A stretch of DNA of 64,000 nucleotides from Coriaria nepalensis. Its lineage: Eukaryota > Streptophyta > Magnoliopsida > Cucurbitales > Coriariaceae. A program made the translations under genes and the position numbers. This document shows, piece by piece, positions 50,791 to 63,900 of the stretch (its first letter is position 1; each line of letters begins with the position of its first letter). The notes beneath the pieces were generated by a model that saw only the letters and a program-made list of their open reading frames with translations, did no database searches and was not told the origin of the DNA. The stretch spans positions 10,745,209-10,809,208 of the forward strand of contig CP114482.1 of assembly GCA_027186245.1 (NCBI GenBank), given 5' to 3'.

Positions 50791-52046
50791 GTCTTTCATG
50801 CATAACTTGCAATTGATCTATTGAAGGCAACTATTCATTTTTTAGCCTTAAAGTCATATTATTGCGTCTCTTTTAGTCATTAAATCATTCTAAATCACTT
50901 CGAACGAAATTCGGCCTTTAAACATGACTTTCGTGCATAACTTGCAGTTGATCTATTGAAGGAAACAATGCATTTGTTTAGTCTTGAAGTCATGGCACTG
51001 AGTCTCTTCTAGTCATTAAATCATTCTAAATTAATTCGAACGAATTCTATTTTCACCCTTCAAACATTATTTTCGTACATAACATGCAATTAATCTACAG
51101 AATACAACAATGCATTATTTTAGCATTAAAAAGCATATCACTCAGGCCTTTCAATCATTAAATTGTTCGAAGGCACTTCGAACCAATTCTCTTTTTGCAT
51201 TTAAAACGCGTCTTTCATGCATAACTTGCAATTGATCTAGTGAAGGAAACTATTCATTTTTTAGCCTTAAAGTCATATTATTGCGTCCTTTTAGTCATTA
51301 AATCTTTCTAAATCACTTCGAACGAAATTCGGACTTTAAACATGACTTTCGTGCATAACCTGCAGTTGATCTATTGAAGGAAACAATGCATTTGTTTATC
51401 CTTTAAGTCATGTCACTCAGTCTCTTCTAGTCAGTAAATCATTCTAAATTAATTCGAACGAATTCTATTTTCGCCCTTCAAACATTATTTTCGTACATAA
51501 CATGCAATTAATCTACTGAATACAACAATGCATTATTTTAGCATTAAAAAACATATCACTCAGGCCTTTCAATCATTAAATTGTTCGAAGGCACTTCGAA
51601 CCAATTCTCTTTTTGCATTTAAAACGCGTCTTTCATGCATAACTTGCAATTGATCTAGTGAAGGCAACTATTCATTTTTTAGCCTTAAAGTCATATTATT
51701 GCGTCTCTTTTAGTCATTAAATCTTTCTAAATCACTTCGAACGAAATTCGGACTTTAAACATGACTTTCGTGCATAACTTGCAGTTGATCTATTGAAGGA
51801 AACAATGCATTTGTTTATCCTTTATTTCATGTCACTGAGTCTCTTCTAGTCATTAAATCATTCTAAATTAATTCGAACAAATTCTATTTTCGCCCTTCAA
51901 ACATTATTTTCTAACATAACTTGCAATTAATCTACTAAAGACAACAATGCATTATTTTAGCATTAAAAAGCATATCAGTCAGTCTTTTCAATCATTAAAT
52001 TGTTTGAAGGCACTTCGAACCAATTCTATTTTTGTATTTAAAACAC
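50791..52046 (+). repeat. Three trimers with an MluI-site mutation in A
   Basis: Anchors 50801, 51220 and 51638 share AAAACGCGTCTTTC where other copies have ACGCGACTTTC. The change creates ACGCGT sites at 50787, 51206 and 51624. They also share TTTTCGTACATAACATGC and CACTCAGGCCTTT in the C monomers around and between them. Spacing is 419 and 418 bp, the latter from a 1-bp loss in GCGTCCTTTTAG near 51286. This is a young single-trimer expansion. Confidence 0.85.
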
Positions 52047-55000
52047 GACTTTCATGCATAACTTGCACTTGATCTATTGAAGGCAACTATTGATTTTTTA
52101 GCCGTAAAGTCATAATATTGCGTCTCTTTTAGTTGTTAAATCATTCTAAATCACTTCGAATGAAACTGGGCCTTTAAACATGACTTTCATGCATAACTTG
52201 TTGTTGATCTATTGAAGGAAACAATGCATTTGTTTAGACTTGAAGTCATGTCACTGAGTCTCTTCTAGTCATTAAATCATTCTAAATTAATTCGAACGAA
52301 TTCTATTTTCGCCCTTCAAACATTATTTTCTAACATAACTTGCAATTAATCTACTAAAGACAACAATGCATTATTTTAGCATTAAAAAGCATATCACTCA
52401 GTCTTTTCAATCATTAAATTGTTTGAAGGCACTCCGAACCAATTCTCTTTTTGCATTTAAAATGCGACTTTCATGCATAACTTGTAATTTATCTATTGAT
52501 GGCAACTATGCATTTTTAATCCTTAAAAGTCATATTATTGCGTCTCTTTTAGTCATGAAATCATTCTAAATCACTTCGAACGAAATTCGGCCTTTAAACA
52601 TGACTTTCGTGCATAACTTGTCGTTGATGTATTGAAGGCAACAATGCATTTGTTTAGCCTTGAAGTCATGTCACTGAGTCTCTTCTAGTCATTAAATCAT
52701 TCTAAATTAATTCGAACGAATTCTATTTTCGCCCTTCAAACATTATTTTCTAGCATAACTTGCAATTAATCTACTAAAGACAACAATGCATTATTTTAGC
52801 ATTAAAAAGCATATCACTCAGTTTTTTCAATCATTAAATTGTTTGAAGGCACTTCGAACCCATTCTATTTTTGTTTTTAAAACACGACTTTCATGCATAA
52901 CTTGCACTTGATCTATTGAAGGAAACTATTCATTTTTTAGCCTTAAAGTCATATTATTCAGTCTCTTTTAGTCAATAAATCATTCTAAATCACTTCGAAC
53001 GAAATTCGGCCTTTAAATGTGAATTTCGTGCATAACTTGTAGTTGATCTATTATAGACAACAATGCATTTGTTTAGCCTTAAAATCATGTCACTGAGTGT
53101 CTTCTAGTCATTAAATCAATCTAAATTAATTCGAACGAATTCTATTTTCGCCCTTCAAACATTATTTTCTTACATAACTTGCAATTAATCTACTAAAGAC
53201 AACAATGCATTATTTTAGCATTAAAAAGCATATCACTCAGTTTTTTCAATCATTAAATTGTTTGAAGGCACTTCGAACCAATTCTATTTTTGTTTTTAAA
53301 ACACGACTTTCATGCATAACTTGTACTTGATCTATTGAAGGCAACTATTCATTTTTTAGCCTTAAAGTCATATTATTCAGTCTCTTTTAGTCAGTAAATC
53401 ATTCCAAATCACTTCGAACGAAATTCGACCTTTAAACCTGACTTTCGTGCATAACTTGTAGTTGATCTATTATAGACAACAATGCATTTGTTTAGCCTTA
53501 CAGTCATGTCACTGAGTCTCTTCTAGTCATTAAATCAATTTAAATTAATTCTAACGAATTCTATTTTCGCCCTTCAAACATTATTTTCTTACCTAACTTG
53601 CAATTAATCTACTACAGACAACAATGCATTATTTTAGCATTAAAAAGCATATCACTAAGTTTTTTCAATCATTATATTGTTTGAAGGCACTTCGAACCAA
53701 TTCTATTTTTGTTTTTAAAACACGACTTTCATGCATAAGTTGCACTTGATCTATTGAAGGCAACTATTCATTTTTTAGCCTTAAGGTCATATTATTGCGT
53801 CTCTTTTAGTCAGTAAATCACTCTAAATCACTCCGAACGAAATTCGTCCTTTAAACATGACTTTCGTGCATAACTGCTAGTCGATCTATTGAAAGCAACA
53901 ATGCAATTGTTTAGCCTTAAAGTCATGTTATTGAGTCTCTTCTTGTCATTAAATCATTCTAAATTAATTCGAACGAATTTTATTTTCGCCTTTCAAAAAT
54001 TATTTTCTAACATAACTTGCAATTAATCTGCTAAAGACAAAAATGCATTATTTTAGCATTGAAAAGCATATCACTTAGTCTTTTCAATCATTAAATTGAT
54101 TGAGGGCACTTCGAACCAATTCTATTTTTGTTTTTGAAACACGACTTTCATGCATAACTTGCACTTGATCTATTGTAGGCAACTATTCATTTTTTAGCCT
54201 TAAAGTCATATTATTCACTCTCTTTTAGTCAGTAAATCATTCTAAATCACTTCGAACGAAATTCGGCCTTTAAACCTGACTTTCGTGCATAACTTGTAGT
54301 TGATCTATGATAGACAACAATGCATTTGTTTAGCCTTAAAGTCATATTATTGAGTCTCTTCTAGTCAAGAAATCATTCTAAATTAATTCGAACGAATTCT
54401 ATTTTCGCCCATCAAACATTATTTTCTTACATAACTTGCAATTAATCTACTGAATACAATAATGCATTATTTTAGCATTAAAAAGCATATCACCGAGTCT
54501 TTTCAATCATTAAATTGTTTGAAAGCACTTCGAACCAATTCTCTTTTTGTTTTCAAAACACGACTTTCATGTATAACTTGCACTTGATCTATTTAAGGAA
54601 ACTATTCATTTTTTAGCCTTAAAGTCATATTATTCAGTCTCTTTTAGTCACTAAATCATTCCAAATCACTTCGAACGAAATTCGTCCTTTAAACCTGACT
54701 TTCGTGCATAACTTGTAGTTGATCTATTATAGGCAACAATGCATTTGTTTAGCCTTAAAGTCATGTCACCGAGTCTCTTCTAGTCATTAAATCATTCTAA
54801 ATTAATTCGAACGAATTCTATTTTAGCCCTTCAAACATTATTTTCTTACATAACTTGCAATTAATCTACTGAATACTACAATGCATTATTTTAGCATTAA
54901 AAAGCATATCACTGAGTCTTTTCAATCATTAAATTGTTTGAAGGCACTTCGAACCAATTCTATTTTTGTTTTTAAAACACGACTTTCATGCATAACTTGC

Positions 55001-55818
55001 ACTTGATCTATTGAAGGCAACTATTCATTTTTTAGCCTTAAAGTCATATTATTCAGTCTCTTTTAGTCACTAAATCATTCTAAATCACTTCGAACGAAAT
55101 TCGTCCTTTAAACCTGACTTTCGTGCATAACTTGTAGTCGATCTATTATAGGCAACAATGCAATTGTTTAGCCTTAAAGTCATGTCACTGAGTGTCTTCT
55201 AGTCATTAAATCATTCTAAATTAATTCGAATGAATTCTATTTTAGCCCTTCAAACATTATTTTCTTACATAACTTGCAATTAATCTACTGAATACAACAA
55301 TGCATTATTTTAGCATTAAAAAGCATATCACTGAGTCTTTTCAATCATTAAATTGTTTGAAGGCACTTCGAACCAATTCTATTTTTGTTTTTAAAACATG
55401 ACTTTCACGCATAACTTGCACTTGATCTATTGAAGGCAACTATTCATTTTTTAGCCTTAAAGTCATATTATTGCATCTCTTTTAGTCAGTAAATCACTCT
55501 AAATCACTTCGAACGAAATTCGTCCTTTAAACCTGACTTTCGTGCATAACTTGTAATCGATCTATTATAGGAAACAATGCAATTGTTTTGCCTTAAAGTC
55601 ATGTCACTGAGTGTCTTCTAGTCATTAAATCATTCTAAATTAATCCGAACGAATTCTATTTTAGCCCTTCAAACATTATTTTCATACATAACTTGCAATT
55701 AATCTACTGAATACTACAATGCATTGTTTTAGCATTAAAAAGCATATCACCGAGTCTTTTCAATCATTAAATTGTTTGAAGGCACTTCGAACCAATTCTA
55801 TTTTTGTTTTTAAAACAC
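52047..55818 (+). repeat. Region VI, first part: trimer variants
   Basis: Nine trimers with GTTTTTAAAACACGAC C-ends. A monomers with TATTATTCAGTCTC dominate and B monomers with GTAGTTGATC or GTAGTCGATC. Adjacent trimers at 52896 and 53315 are close relatives. From 54.8 kb the B ends read CTATTTTAGCCC, a CpG-less form (TTTCGCCC to TTTAGCCC) not explained by deamination, which then spreads through 54.8-63 kb. Nothing other than satellite is present. Confidence 0.8.
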
Positions 55819-57496
55819 GACTTTCATGCATAACTTGCACATGATCTATTGAAGGCAACTATTCAGTTTTTAGCCTTAAAGTCATATTATTCAGTCTCTT
55901 TTAGTCACTAAATCATTCCAAATCACTTCGAACGAAATTCGTCCCTTAAACCTGACTTTCGTGCATAACTTGTAGTTGATCTATTATAGGCAACAATGCA
56001 TTTGTTTAGCCTTAAAGTCATGTCACCGAGTCTCTTCTAGTCATTAAATAATTCTAAATTAATTCGAACGAATTCTATTTTAGCCCTTCAAACATTATTT
56101 TCTTACATAACTTGCAATTAATCTACTGAATACTACAATGCATTATTTTAGCATTAAAAAGCATATCACTGAGTCTTTTCAATCATTAAATTGTTTGAAG
56201 GCACTTCGAACCAATTCTATTTTTGTTTTTAAAACACGACTTTCATGCATAACTTGCACTTGATCTATTGAAGGCAAGTATTCATTTTTTAGCCTTAAAG
56301 TCATATTATTCAGTCTCTTTTAGTCACTAAATCATTCTAAATCACTTCGAATGAAATTCGTCCTTTAAACCTGACTTTGGTGCGTAACTTGTAGTTGATC
56401 TATTACAGGCAACAATGGATTTGTTTGGCCTTAAAGTCATGTCACCGAGTCTCTTCTAGTCATTAAATCATTCTAAATTAATTCGGACGAATTCTATTTT
56501 CGCCCTTCAAATTATTATTTTCTCAAATAACTTGCAATTAATCGACTGAATACAACAATGCATTATTTTAGCATTAAAAAGCATATCACCGAGTCTTTTC
56601 AATCATTAAATTGTTTGAAGGCACTTCGAACCAATTCTATTTTTGTTTTTAAAACACGACTTTCATGCATAACTTGCACATGATCTATTGAAGGCAACTA
56701 TTCAGTTTTTAGCCTTAAAGTCATATTATTCAGTCTCTTTTAGTCACTAAATCATTCCAAATCACTTCGAACGAAATTCGTCCCTTAAACCTGACTTTCG
56801 TGCATAACTTGTAGTTGATCTATTATAGGCAACAATGCATTTGTTTAGCCTTAAAGTCATGTCACCGAGTCTCTTCTAGTCATTAAATAATTCTAAATTA
56901 ATTCGAACGAATTCTATTTTAGCCCTTCAAACATTATTTTCTTACATAACTTGCAATTAATCTACTGAATACTACAATGCATTATTTTAGCATTAAAAAG
57001 CATATCACTGAGTCTTTTCAATCATTAAATTGTTTGAAGGCACTTCGAACCAATTCTATTTTTGTTTTTAAAACACGACTTTCATGCATAACTTGCACTT
57101 GATCTATTGAAGGCAAGTATTCATTTTTTAGCCTTAAAGTCATATTATTCAGTCTCTTTTAGTCACTAAATCATTCTAAATCACTTCGAACGAAATTCGT
57201 CCTTTAAACCTGACTTTGGTGCATAACTTGTAGTTGATCTATTACAGGCAACAATGGATTTGTTTGGCCTTAAAGTCATGTCACCGAGTCTCTTCTAGTC
57301 ATTAAATCATTCTAAATTAATTCGGACGAATTCTATTTTCGCCCTTCAAATTATTATTTTCTCAAATAACTTGCAATTAATCGACTGAATACAACAATGC
57401 ATTATTTTAGCATTAAAAAGCATATCACCGAGTCTTTTCAATCATTAAATTGTTTGAAAGCACTTCGAACCAATTGTATTTTTGTTTTTAAAACAC
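55819..57496 (+). repeat. 839-bp two-trimer repeat, two copies
   Basis: Anchors 55829 and 56668 share GCACATGATCTATTG and TATTCAGTTTTTAGCC. Anchors 56248 and 57087 share GGCAAGTATTC, TTTGGTGC and TTACAGGCAACAATGG. The C monomers at 56510 and 57350 share CTTCAAATTATTATTTTC and TCAAATAACTTGC, including a 1-bp insertion that makes the period 839 rather than 838. Copies are 55819-56657 and 56658-57496. One difference is TGCGTAACTTG near 56382 against TGCATAACTTG in the second copy. Confidence 0.85.
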
Positions 57497-59591
57497 AACT
57501 TTCATGCATAACTTGCACTTGATCTATTGAAGGCAAGTATTCATTTTTTTGCCTTAAAGTCATATTATTGCGTCTCTTTTAGTCAGTAAATCACTCTAAA
57601 TCACTTCGAACGAAATTCGTCCTTTTAACCAGACTTTCGTGCATAACTTGTAGTCGATCTATTATAGGCAATAATGCAATTGTTTAGCCTTAAAGTCATG
57701 TCACTGAGTGTCTTCTAGTCATGAAATCATTCTAAATTAATTCGAACGAATTCTATTTTCGCCCTTCAAACATTATTTTCTTACATAACTTGCAATTAAT
57801 CTACTAAAGACAACAATGCATTATCTTAGCATTAGAAAGCATATCACTTAGTTTTTTCAATCATTAAATTGTTGGAAGGCACTTCGAACCAATTATATTT
57901 TCGTTTTTAAAACACGACTTTCATGTATAACTTGCACTTGATCTATTGAAGGCAACTATTCATTTTTTAGCCTTAAAGTCATATTATTGCGTCTCTTTTA
58001 GTCAGTAAATCACTCTAGATCACTCCGAACGAAATTCCTCCTTTAAATATGACTTTCGTGCATAACTTGCAGTTGATCTATTATAGGCAACAATGCATTT
58101 GTTTAGCCTTAAAGTCAAGTTATTGAGTCTCTATTAGGCATGAAATCATTCTAAATTAATTCGAACGAATTCTATTTTTGCCCTTCAAACATTATTTTCT
58201 TATATAACTTGCAATTAATCTACTAAAGACAACAATGCATTATTTTAGAATTAAAAATCATATCGCTTAGTTTTTTCAATCATTAAATTGTTTGAAGGCA
58301 CTTCGATCCAATTCTATTTTTGTTTTTAAAACACGACTTTCATGCATAACTTGCACTTGTTCTATTGAAGGCAACTATTCATTTTTTAGCCTTAAAGTCA
58401 TATTATTCAGTCTATTTTAGTCACTAAATCATTCTAAATCACTTCGAACGAAATTCGTCCTTTAAACCAGACTTTCGTGCATAACTTGTAGTTGATCTAT
58501 TATAGGCAACAATGCATTTGTTTAGCCTTAAAGTCATGTCACTGAGTCTCTTCTAGTCATTAAATCATTCTAAATTAATTCGAACGAATTCTATTTTCGC
58601 CCTTCAAACATTATTTTCTTAAATAACTTGCAATTAATCTACTGAATACAACAATGCATTATTTTAGCATTAAAAAGCATATCACCGAGTCTTTTCAATC
58701 ATTAAATTGTTTGAAAGGACTTCGAACCAATTCCATTTTTGTTTTTAAAACACGACTTTCATGCATAACTTGCACTTGATCTATTGAAGGCAACTATTCA
58801 TTTTTTAGCCTTAAAGTCATATTATTGCGTCTCTTTTAGTCAATAAATCACTCTAAATCACTTCGAACGAAATTCGTCCTTTAAACCTGACTTTCGTGCA
58901 TAACTTGTAGTCGATCTATTATAGGCAACAATGCAATTGTTTAGCCTTAAAGTCATGTCACTGAGTGTCTTCTAGTCATTAAATCAATCTAAATTAATTC
59001 GAACGAATTCTATTTTCGCCCTTCAAACATTATTTTGTTACATAACTTGCAATTAATCTACTAAAGACAGCAATGCATTATTTTAGCATTAAAAAGCATA
59101 TCACTCAGTCTTTTCAATCATTAAATTGATTGAAGGCACTTCGAACCAATTCTATTTTTGTTTTTAAAACACGACTTTCATGCATAACTTGCACTTGATC
59201 TATTGAAGGCAACTATTCATTTTTTAGCCTTAAAGTCATATTATTGCATCTCTTTTAGTCCGTAAATCACTCTAAATCACTTCGAACGAAATTCGTCCTT
59301 TAAACATGACTTTCGTGCATAACTTGTAGTCGATCTATTATAGGCAAAAATGCAATTGTTTAGCCTTAAAGTCATGTCACTGAGTGTCTTCTAGTCATTA
59401 AATCATTCTAAATTAATTCGAACGAATTCTATTTTAGCCCTTCAAACATTATTTTCTTACATAACTTGCAATTAATCTACTGAATACAACAATGCATTAT
59501 TTTAGCATTAAAAAGCATATCACTGAGTCTTTTCCATCATTAAATTGTTTGAAGGCACTCCGAACCAATTCTATTTTTGTTTTTAAAACAC
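57497..59591 (+). repeat. Region VI, middle part: trimer variants
   Basis: Five trimers (anchors 57507, 57926, 58345, 58764, 59183) without other content. The trimer at 57926 has TTCATGTATAAC, CACTCTAGATCACTCC and a B with ATAGGCAACAATGC; it is a relative of the trimers at 61413 and 63508. A GTTACATAAC C monomer near 59037 is related to those at 60429 and 60848. Confidence 0.8.
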
Positions 59592-59861
59592 GACTTTCAT
59601 GCATAACTTGCACTTGATCTATTGAAGGCAACTATTCATTTTTTAGCCTTAAAGTCATATTATTCAGTCTCTTTTAGTCAGTAAATCATTCTAAATCACT
59701 GCAAACGAAATTCGGCCTTTAAGCCTGACTTTCATGCATAACTTGCACTTGATCTATTGAAGGCAACTATTCATTTTTTAGCCTTAAAGTCATATTATTC
59801 AGTCTCTTTTAGTCATTAAATCATTCTAAATCACTTCGAACGAAATTCGTCCTTTAAACCT
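59592..59861 (+). repeat. Second register break: two adjacent A monomers (A-A)
   Basis: The A with anchor 59602 is followed 135 bp later by another A with anchor 59737, with no B or C between. Both have TATTATTCAGTCTC. The first ends in CACTGCAAACG, TTCGGCCTTTAAGCC and the second in TTCGTCCTTTAAACC. The spacing of the related GTTACATAAC C monomers across the site, 59037 to 60429, is 1392 bp, that is three trimers plus one A, which confirms the frame shift. Loss of B+C or duplication of A are both possible. Confidence 0.9.
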
Positions 59862-60145
59862 GACTTTCGTGCATAACTTGTAGTTGATCTATTATAGGCA
59901 ACAATGCATTTGTTTAGCCTTAAAGTCATGTCACTGAGTCTCTTCTAGTCATTAAATCATCCTAAATTAATTCGAACGAATTCTATTTTCGCCCTTCAAA
60001 CATTATTTTCTAACATAACTTGCAATTAATCTGCTAATGACAACAATGCATTATTTTAGCATTAAAAAGCATATCACTTAGTCTTTTCAATCATTAAATT
60101 TTTTGAAGGCACTTCGAACCAATTCTATTTTTGTTTTTAAAACAC

Positions 60146-60983
60146 GACTTTCATGCATAACTTGCACTTGATCTATTGAAGGCAACTATTCATTTTTTAG
60201 CCTTAAAGTCATATTATTGCGTCTCTTTTAGTCAGTAAATCACTCTAAATCACTTCGAACAAAATTCGTCCTTTAAACCTGACTTTCGTGCATAACTTGT
60301 AGTCGATCTATTATAGGCAACAATGCAATTGTTTAGCCTTAAAGTCATGTCACTGAGTGTCTTCTAGTCATTAAATCAATCTAAATTAATTCGAACGAAT
60401 TCTATTTTCGCCCTTCAAAAATTATTTTGTTACATAACTTGCAATTAATCTACTAAAGACAGCAATGCATTATTTTAGCATTAAAAAGCATATCACTTAG
60501 TCTTTTCAATCATTAAATTTTTTGAAGGCACTTCGAACCAATTCTATTTTTGTTTTTAAAACACGACTTTCATGCATAACTTGCACTTGATCTATTGAAG
60601 GCAACTATTCATTTTTTAGCCTTAAAGTCATATTATTGCGTCTCTTTTAGTCAGTAAATCACTCTAAATCACTTCGAACAAAATTCGTCCTTGAAACCTG
60701 ACTTTCGTGCATAACTTGTAGTCGATCTATTATAGGCAACAATGCAATTGTTTAGCCTTAAAGTCATGTCACTGAGTGTCTTCTAGTCATTAAATCAATC
60801 TAAATTAATTCGAACGAATTCTATTTTCGCCCTTCAAACATTATTTTGTTACATAACTTGCAATTAATCTACTAAAGACAGCAATGCATTATTTTAGCAT
60901 TAAAAAGCATGTAACTCAGTTTTTTCTATCATTAAATTGTTTGAAGGCACTTCGAACCAATTCTATTTTTGTTTTTAAAACAC
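60146..60983 (+). repeat. Two nearly identical consecutive 419-bp trimers
   Basis: Anchors 60156 and 60575. Both trimers share CGAACAAAATTCG, GTAGTCGATC, TAAATCAATCTAAATT, GTTACATAAC and GACAGCAATGC, and the C just before each shares TTAAATTTTTTGAAGG. Differences are few, such as CCTTTAAACC against CCTTGAAACC near 60690 and TTCAAAAATT against TTCAAACATT. The next trimer (60994) is of another type. Confidence 0.85.
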
Positions 60984-63900
60984 GACTTTCATGCATAACT
61001 TGCACTTGATCTATTGAAGGCAACTATTCATTTTTTAGGCTTAAAGTCATATTATTCAGTCTCTTTTAGTCATTAAATCATTCTAAATCAATTCGAACGA
61101 AATTCGGCCTTTAAACCTGACTTTCGTGCATAACTTGTAGTTGATCTATTATAGACAACAATGCATTTGTTTAGCCTTAAAGTCATGTTATTGAGTCTCT
61201 TCTAGTTATGAAATCATTCTAAATTAATTCGAACGAATTCTATTTTCGCCCTTCAAACATTATTTTCTTACATAACTTGCAATTAATCTACTAAAGACAA
61301 CAATGCATTATTTTAGCATTAAAAAGCATATCACTTAGTTTTTTCAATCATTAAATTGTTTGAAGGCACTTCGAACCAATTCTATTTTTGTTTTTAAAAC
61401 ACGACTTTCATGTATAACTTGCACTTGATCTATTGAAGGCAACTATTTATTTTTTAGCCTTAAAGTCATATTATTGCGTCTATTTTAGTCAGTAAATCAC
61501 TCTAGATCACTCCGAACGAAATTCGTCCTTTAAACATGACTTTCGTGCATAACTTGCAGTAGATCTATTATAGGCACCAATGCATTTGTTTAGCCTTAAA
61601 GTCATGTTATTGAGTCTCTTCTAGTCATTAAATCACTCTAAATTAATTCGAACGAATTTTATTTTCGCCCTTCAAACATTATTTTCTAACACAACTTGCA
61701 ATTAATCTGCTAATGACAACAATGCATTATTTCAGCATTAAAAAGCATATCACTCAGTCTTTTCAATCATTAAATTGATTGAAGGCACTTCGAACCAATT
61801 CTATTTTTGTTTTTAAAACACGACTTTCATGCATAACTTGCACTTGATCTATTGAAGGCAACTATTCATTTTTTAGCCTTAAAGTCATATTATTGCGTCT
61901 CTTTTAGTCAGTAAATCATTCTAAATTACTTCGTAGGAAATTCGGCATTTAAACCTGACTTTCGTGCATAACTTGTAGTCGATCTATTATAGGCAACAAT
62001 GCAAATGTTTAGCCTTAAAGTCATGTCACTGAGTGTCTTCTAGTCATTAAATCATTCTAAATTAATTCGAACGAATTCTATTTTCGCCCTTCAAACATTA
62101 TTTTCTTACATAACTTAAAATTAATTTACTAAAGACAACAATGCATTATTTTAACTTTAGAAAGCATATCACTCAGTCTTTTCAATCATTAAATTGATTG
62201 AAGGCACTTCGAACCAATTCTATTTTTGTTTTTAAAACACGACTTTCATGCATAACTTGCACTTGATCTATTGAAGGCAACAATTCATTTTTTAGCCTTA
62301 AAGTCATATTATTGCGTCTCTTTTAGTCAGTAAATCACTCTAAATCACTTCGAACGAAATTCGTCCCTTAAACCTGACTTTCGTGCATAATTTGTAGTCG
62401 ATCTATTATAGGCAACAATGCAATTGTTTAGCCTTAAAGTCATGTCACTGAGTGTCTTCTAGTCATTAAATCATTCTAAATTAATTCGAACGAATTCTAT
62501 TTTAGCCCTTCAAACATTATTTTCTTACATAACTTGCAATTAATCTACTGAATACAACAATGCATTATTTTAGCATTCAAAAGCATATCACTGAGTCTTT
62601 TCAATCATTAAATTGTTTGAAAGCACTTCGAACCAATTCTATTTTTGTTTTTAAAACATGACTTTCATGCATAACTTGCACTTGATCTATTGAAGGCAAC
62701 TATTCATTTTTTAGCCTTAAAGTCATATTATTGCGTCTCTTTTAGTCAGTAAATCACTCTAAATCACTTCGAACGAAATTCGCCCTTTAAACCTGACTTT
62801 CGTGCATAACTTGTAATCGATCTATTATAGGCAACAATGCAATTGTTTAGCCTTAAAGTCATGTCACTGAATGTCTTCTAGTCATTAAATCATTCTAAAT
62901 TAATTCGAACGAATTCTATTTTAGCCCTTCAAACATTATTTTCTTACATAACTTGCAATTAATCTACTGAATACTACAATGCATTATTTTAGCATTAAAA
63001 AGCATATCACTGAGTCTTTTCAATCATTAAATTGTTTGAAGGCACTTCGAACCAATTCTATTTTTGTTTTCAAAACACGACTTTCATGCATAACTTGCAC
63101 TTGATCTATTGAAGGCAACTATTCATTTTTTAGGCTTAAAGTCATATTATTCAGTCTCTTTTAGTCATTAAATCATTCTAAATCACTTCGAACGAAATTC
63201 GCCCTTTAAACCTGACTTTCGTGCATAACTTGTAGTTGATCTATTATAGACAACAATGCATTTGTTTAGCCTTAAAGTCATGTTATTGAGTCTCTTCTAG
63301 TCATTAAATCATTCTAAATTAATTCGAACGAATTCTATTTTCGCCCTTCAAACATTATTTTCTTACATAACTTGCAATTAATCTACTAAAGACAACAATG
63401 CATTATTTTAGCATTAAAAAGCATATCACTTAGTTTTTTCAATCATTAAATTGTTTGAAGGCACTTCGAACCAATTCTATTTTTGTTTTTAAAACACGAC
63501 TTTCATGTATAACTTGCACTTGATCTATTGAAGGCAACTATTTATTTTTTAGCCTTAAAGTCATATTATTGCGTCTATTTTAGTCAGTAAATCACTCTAG
63601 ATCACTCCGAACGAAATTCGTCCTTTAAACATGACTTTCGTGCATAACTTGCAGTTGATCTATTATAGGCACCAATGCATTTGTTTAGCCTTAAAGTCAT
63701 GTTATTGAGTCTCTTCTAGTCATTAAATCACTCTAAATTAATTCGAACGAATTTTATTTTCGCCCTTCAAACATTATTTTCTAACACAACTTGCAATTAA
63801 TCTGCTAATGACAACAATGCATTATTTAAGCATTAAAAAGCGTATCACTCAGTCTTTTCAATCATTAAATTGATTGAAGGCACTTCGAACCAATTCTATT

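Noticed and set aside
52366..52569. Open frame of 67 codons, the longest in the window
   Set aside because: Again the C-to-A frame; its extra length comes from chance base changes and a 1-bp insertion (CTTAAAAGTC). Too short and isolated to call a gene.
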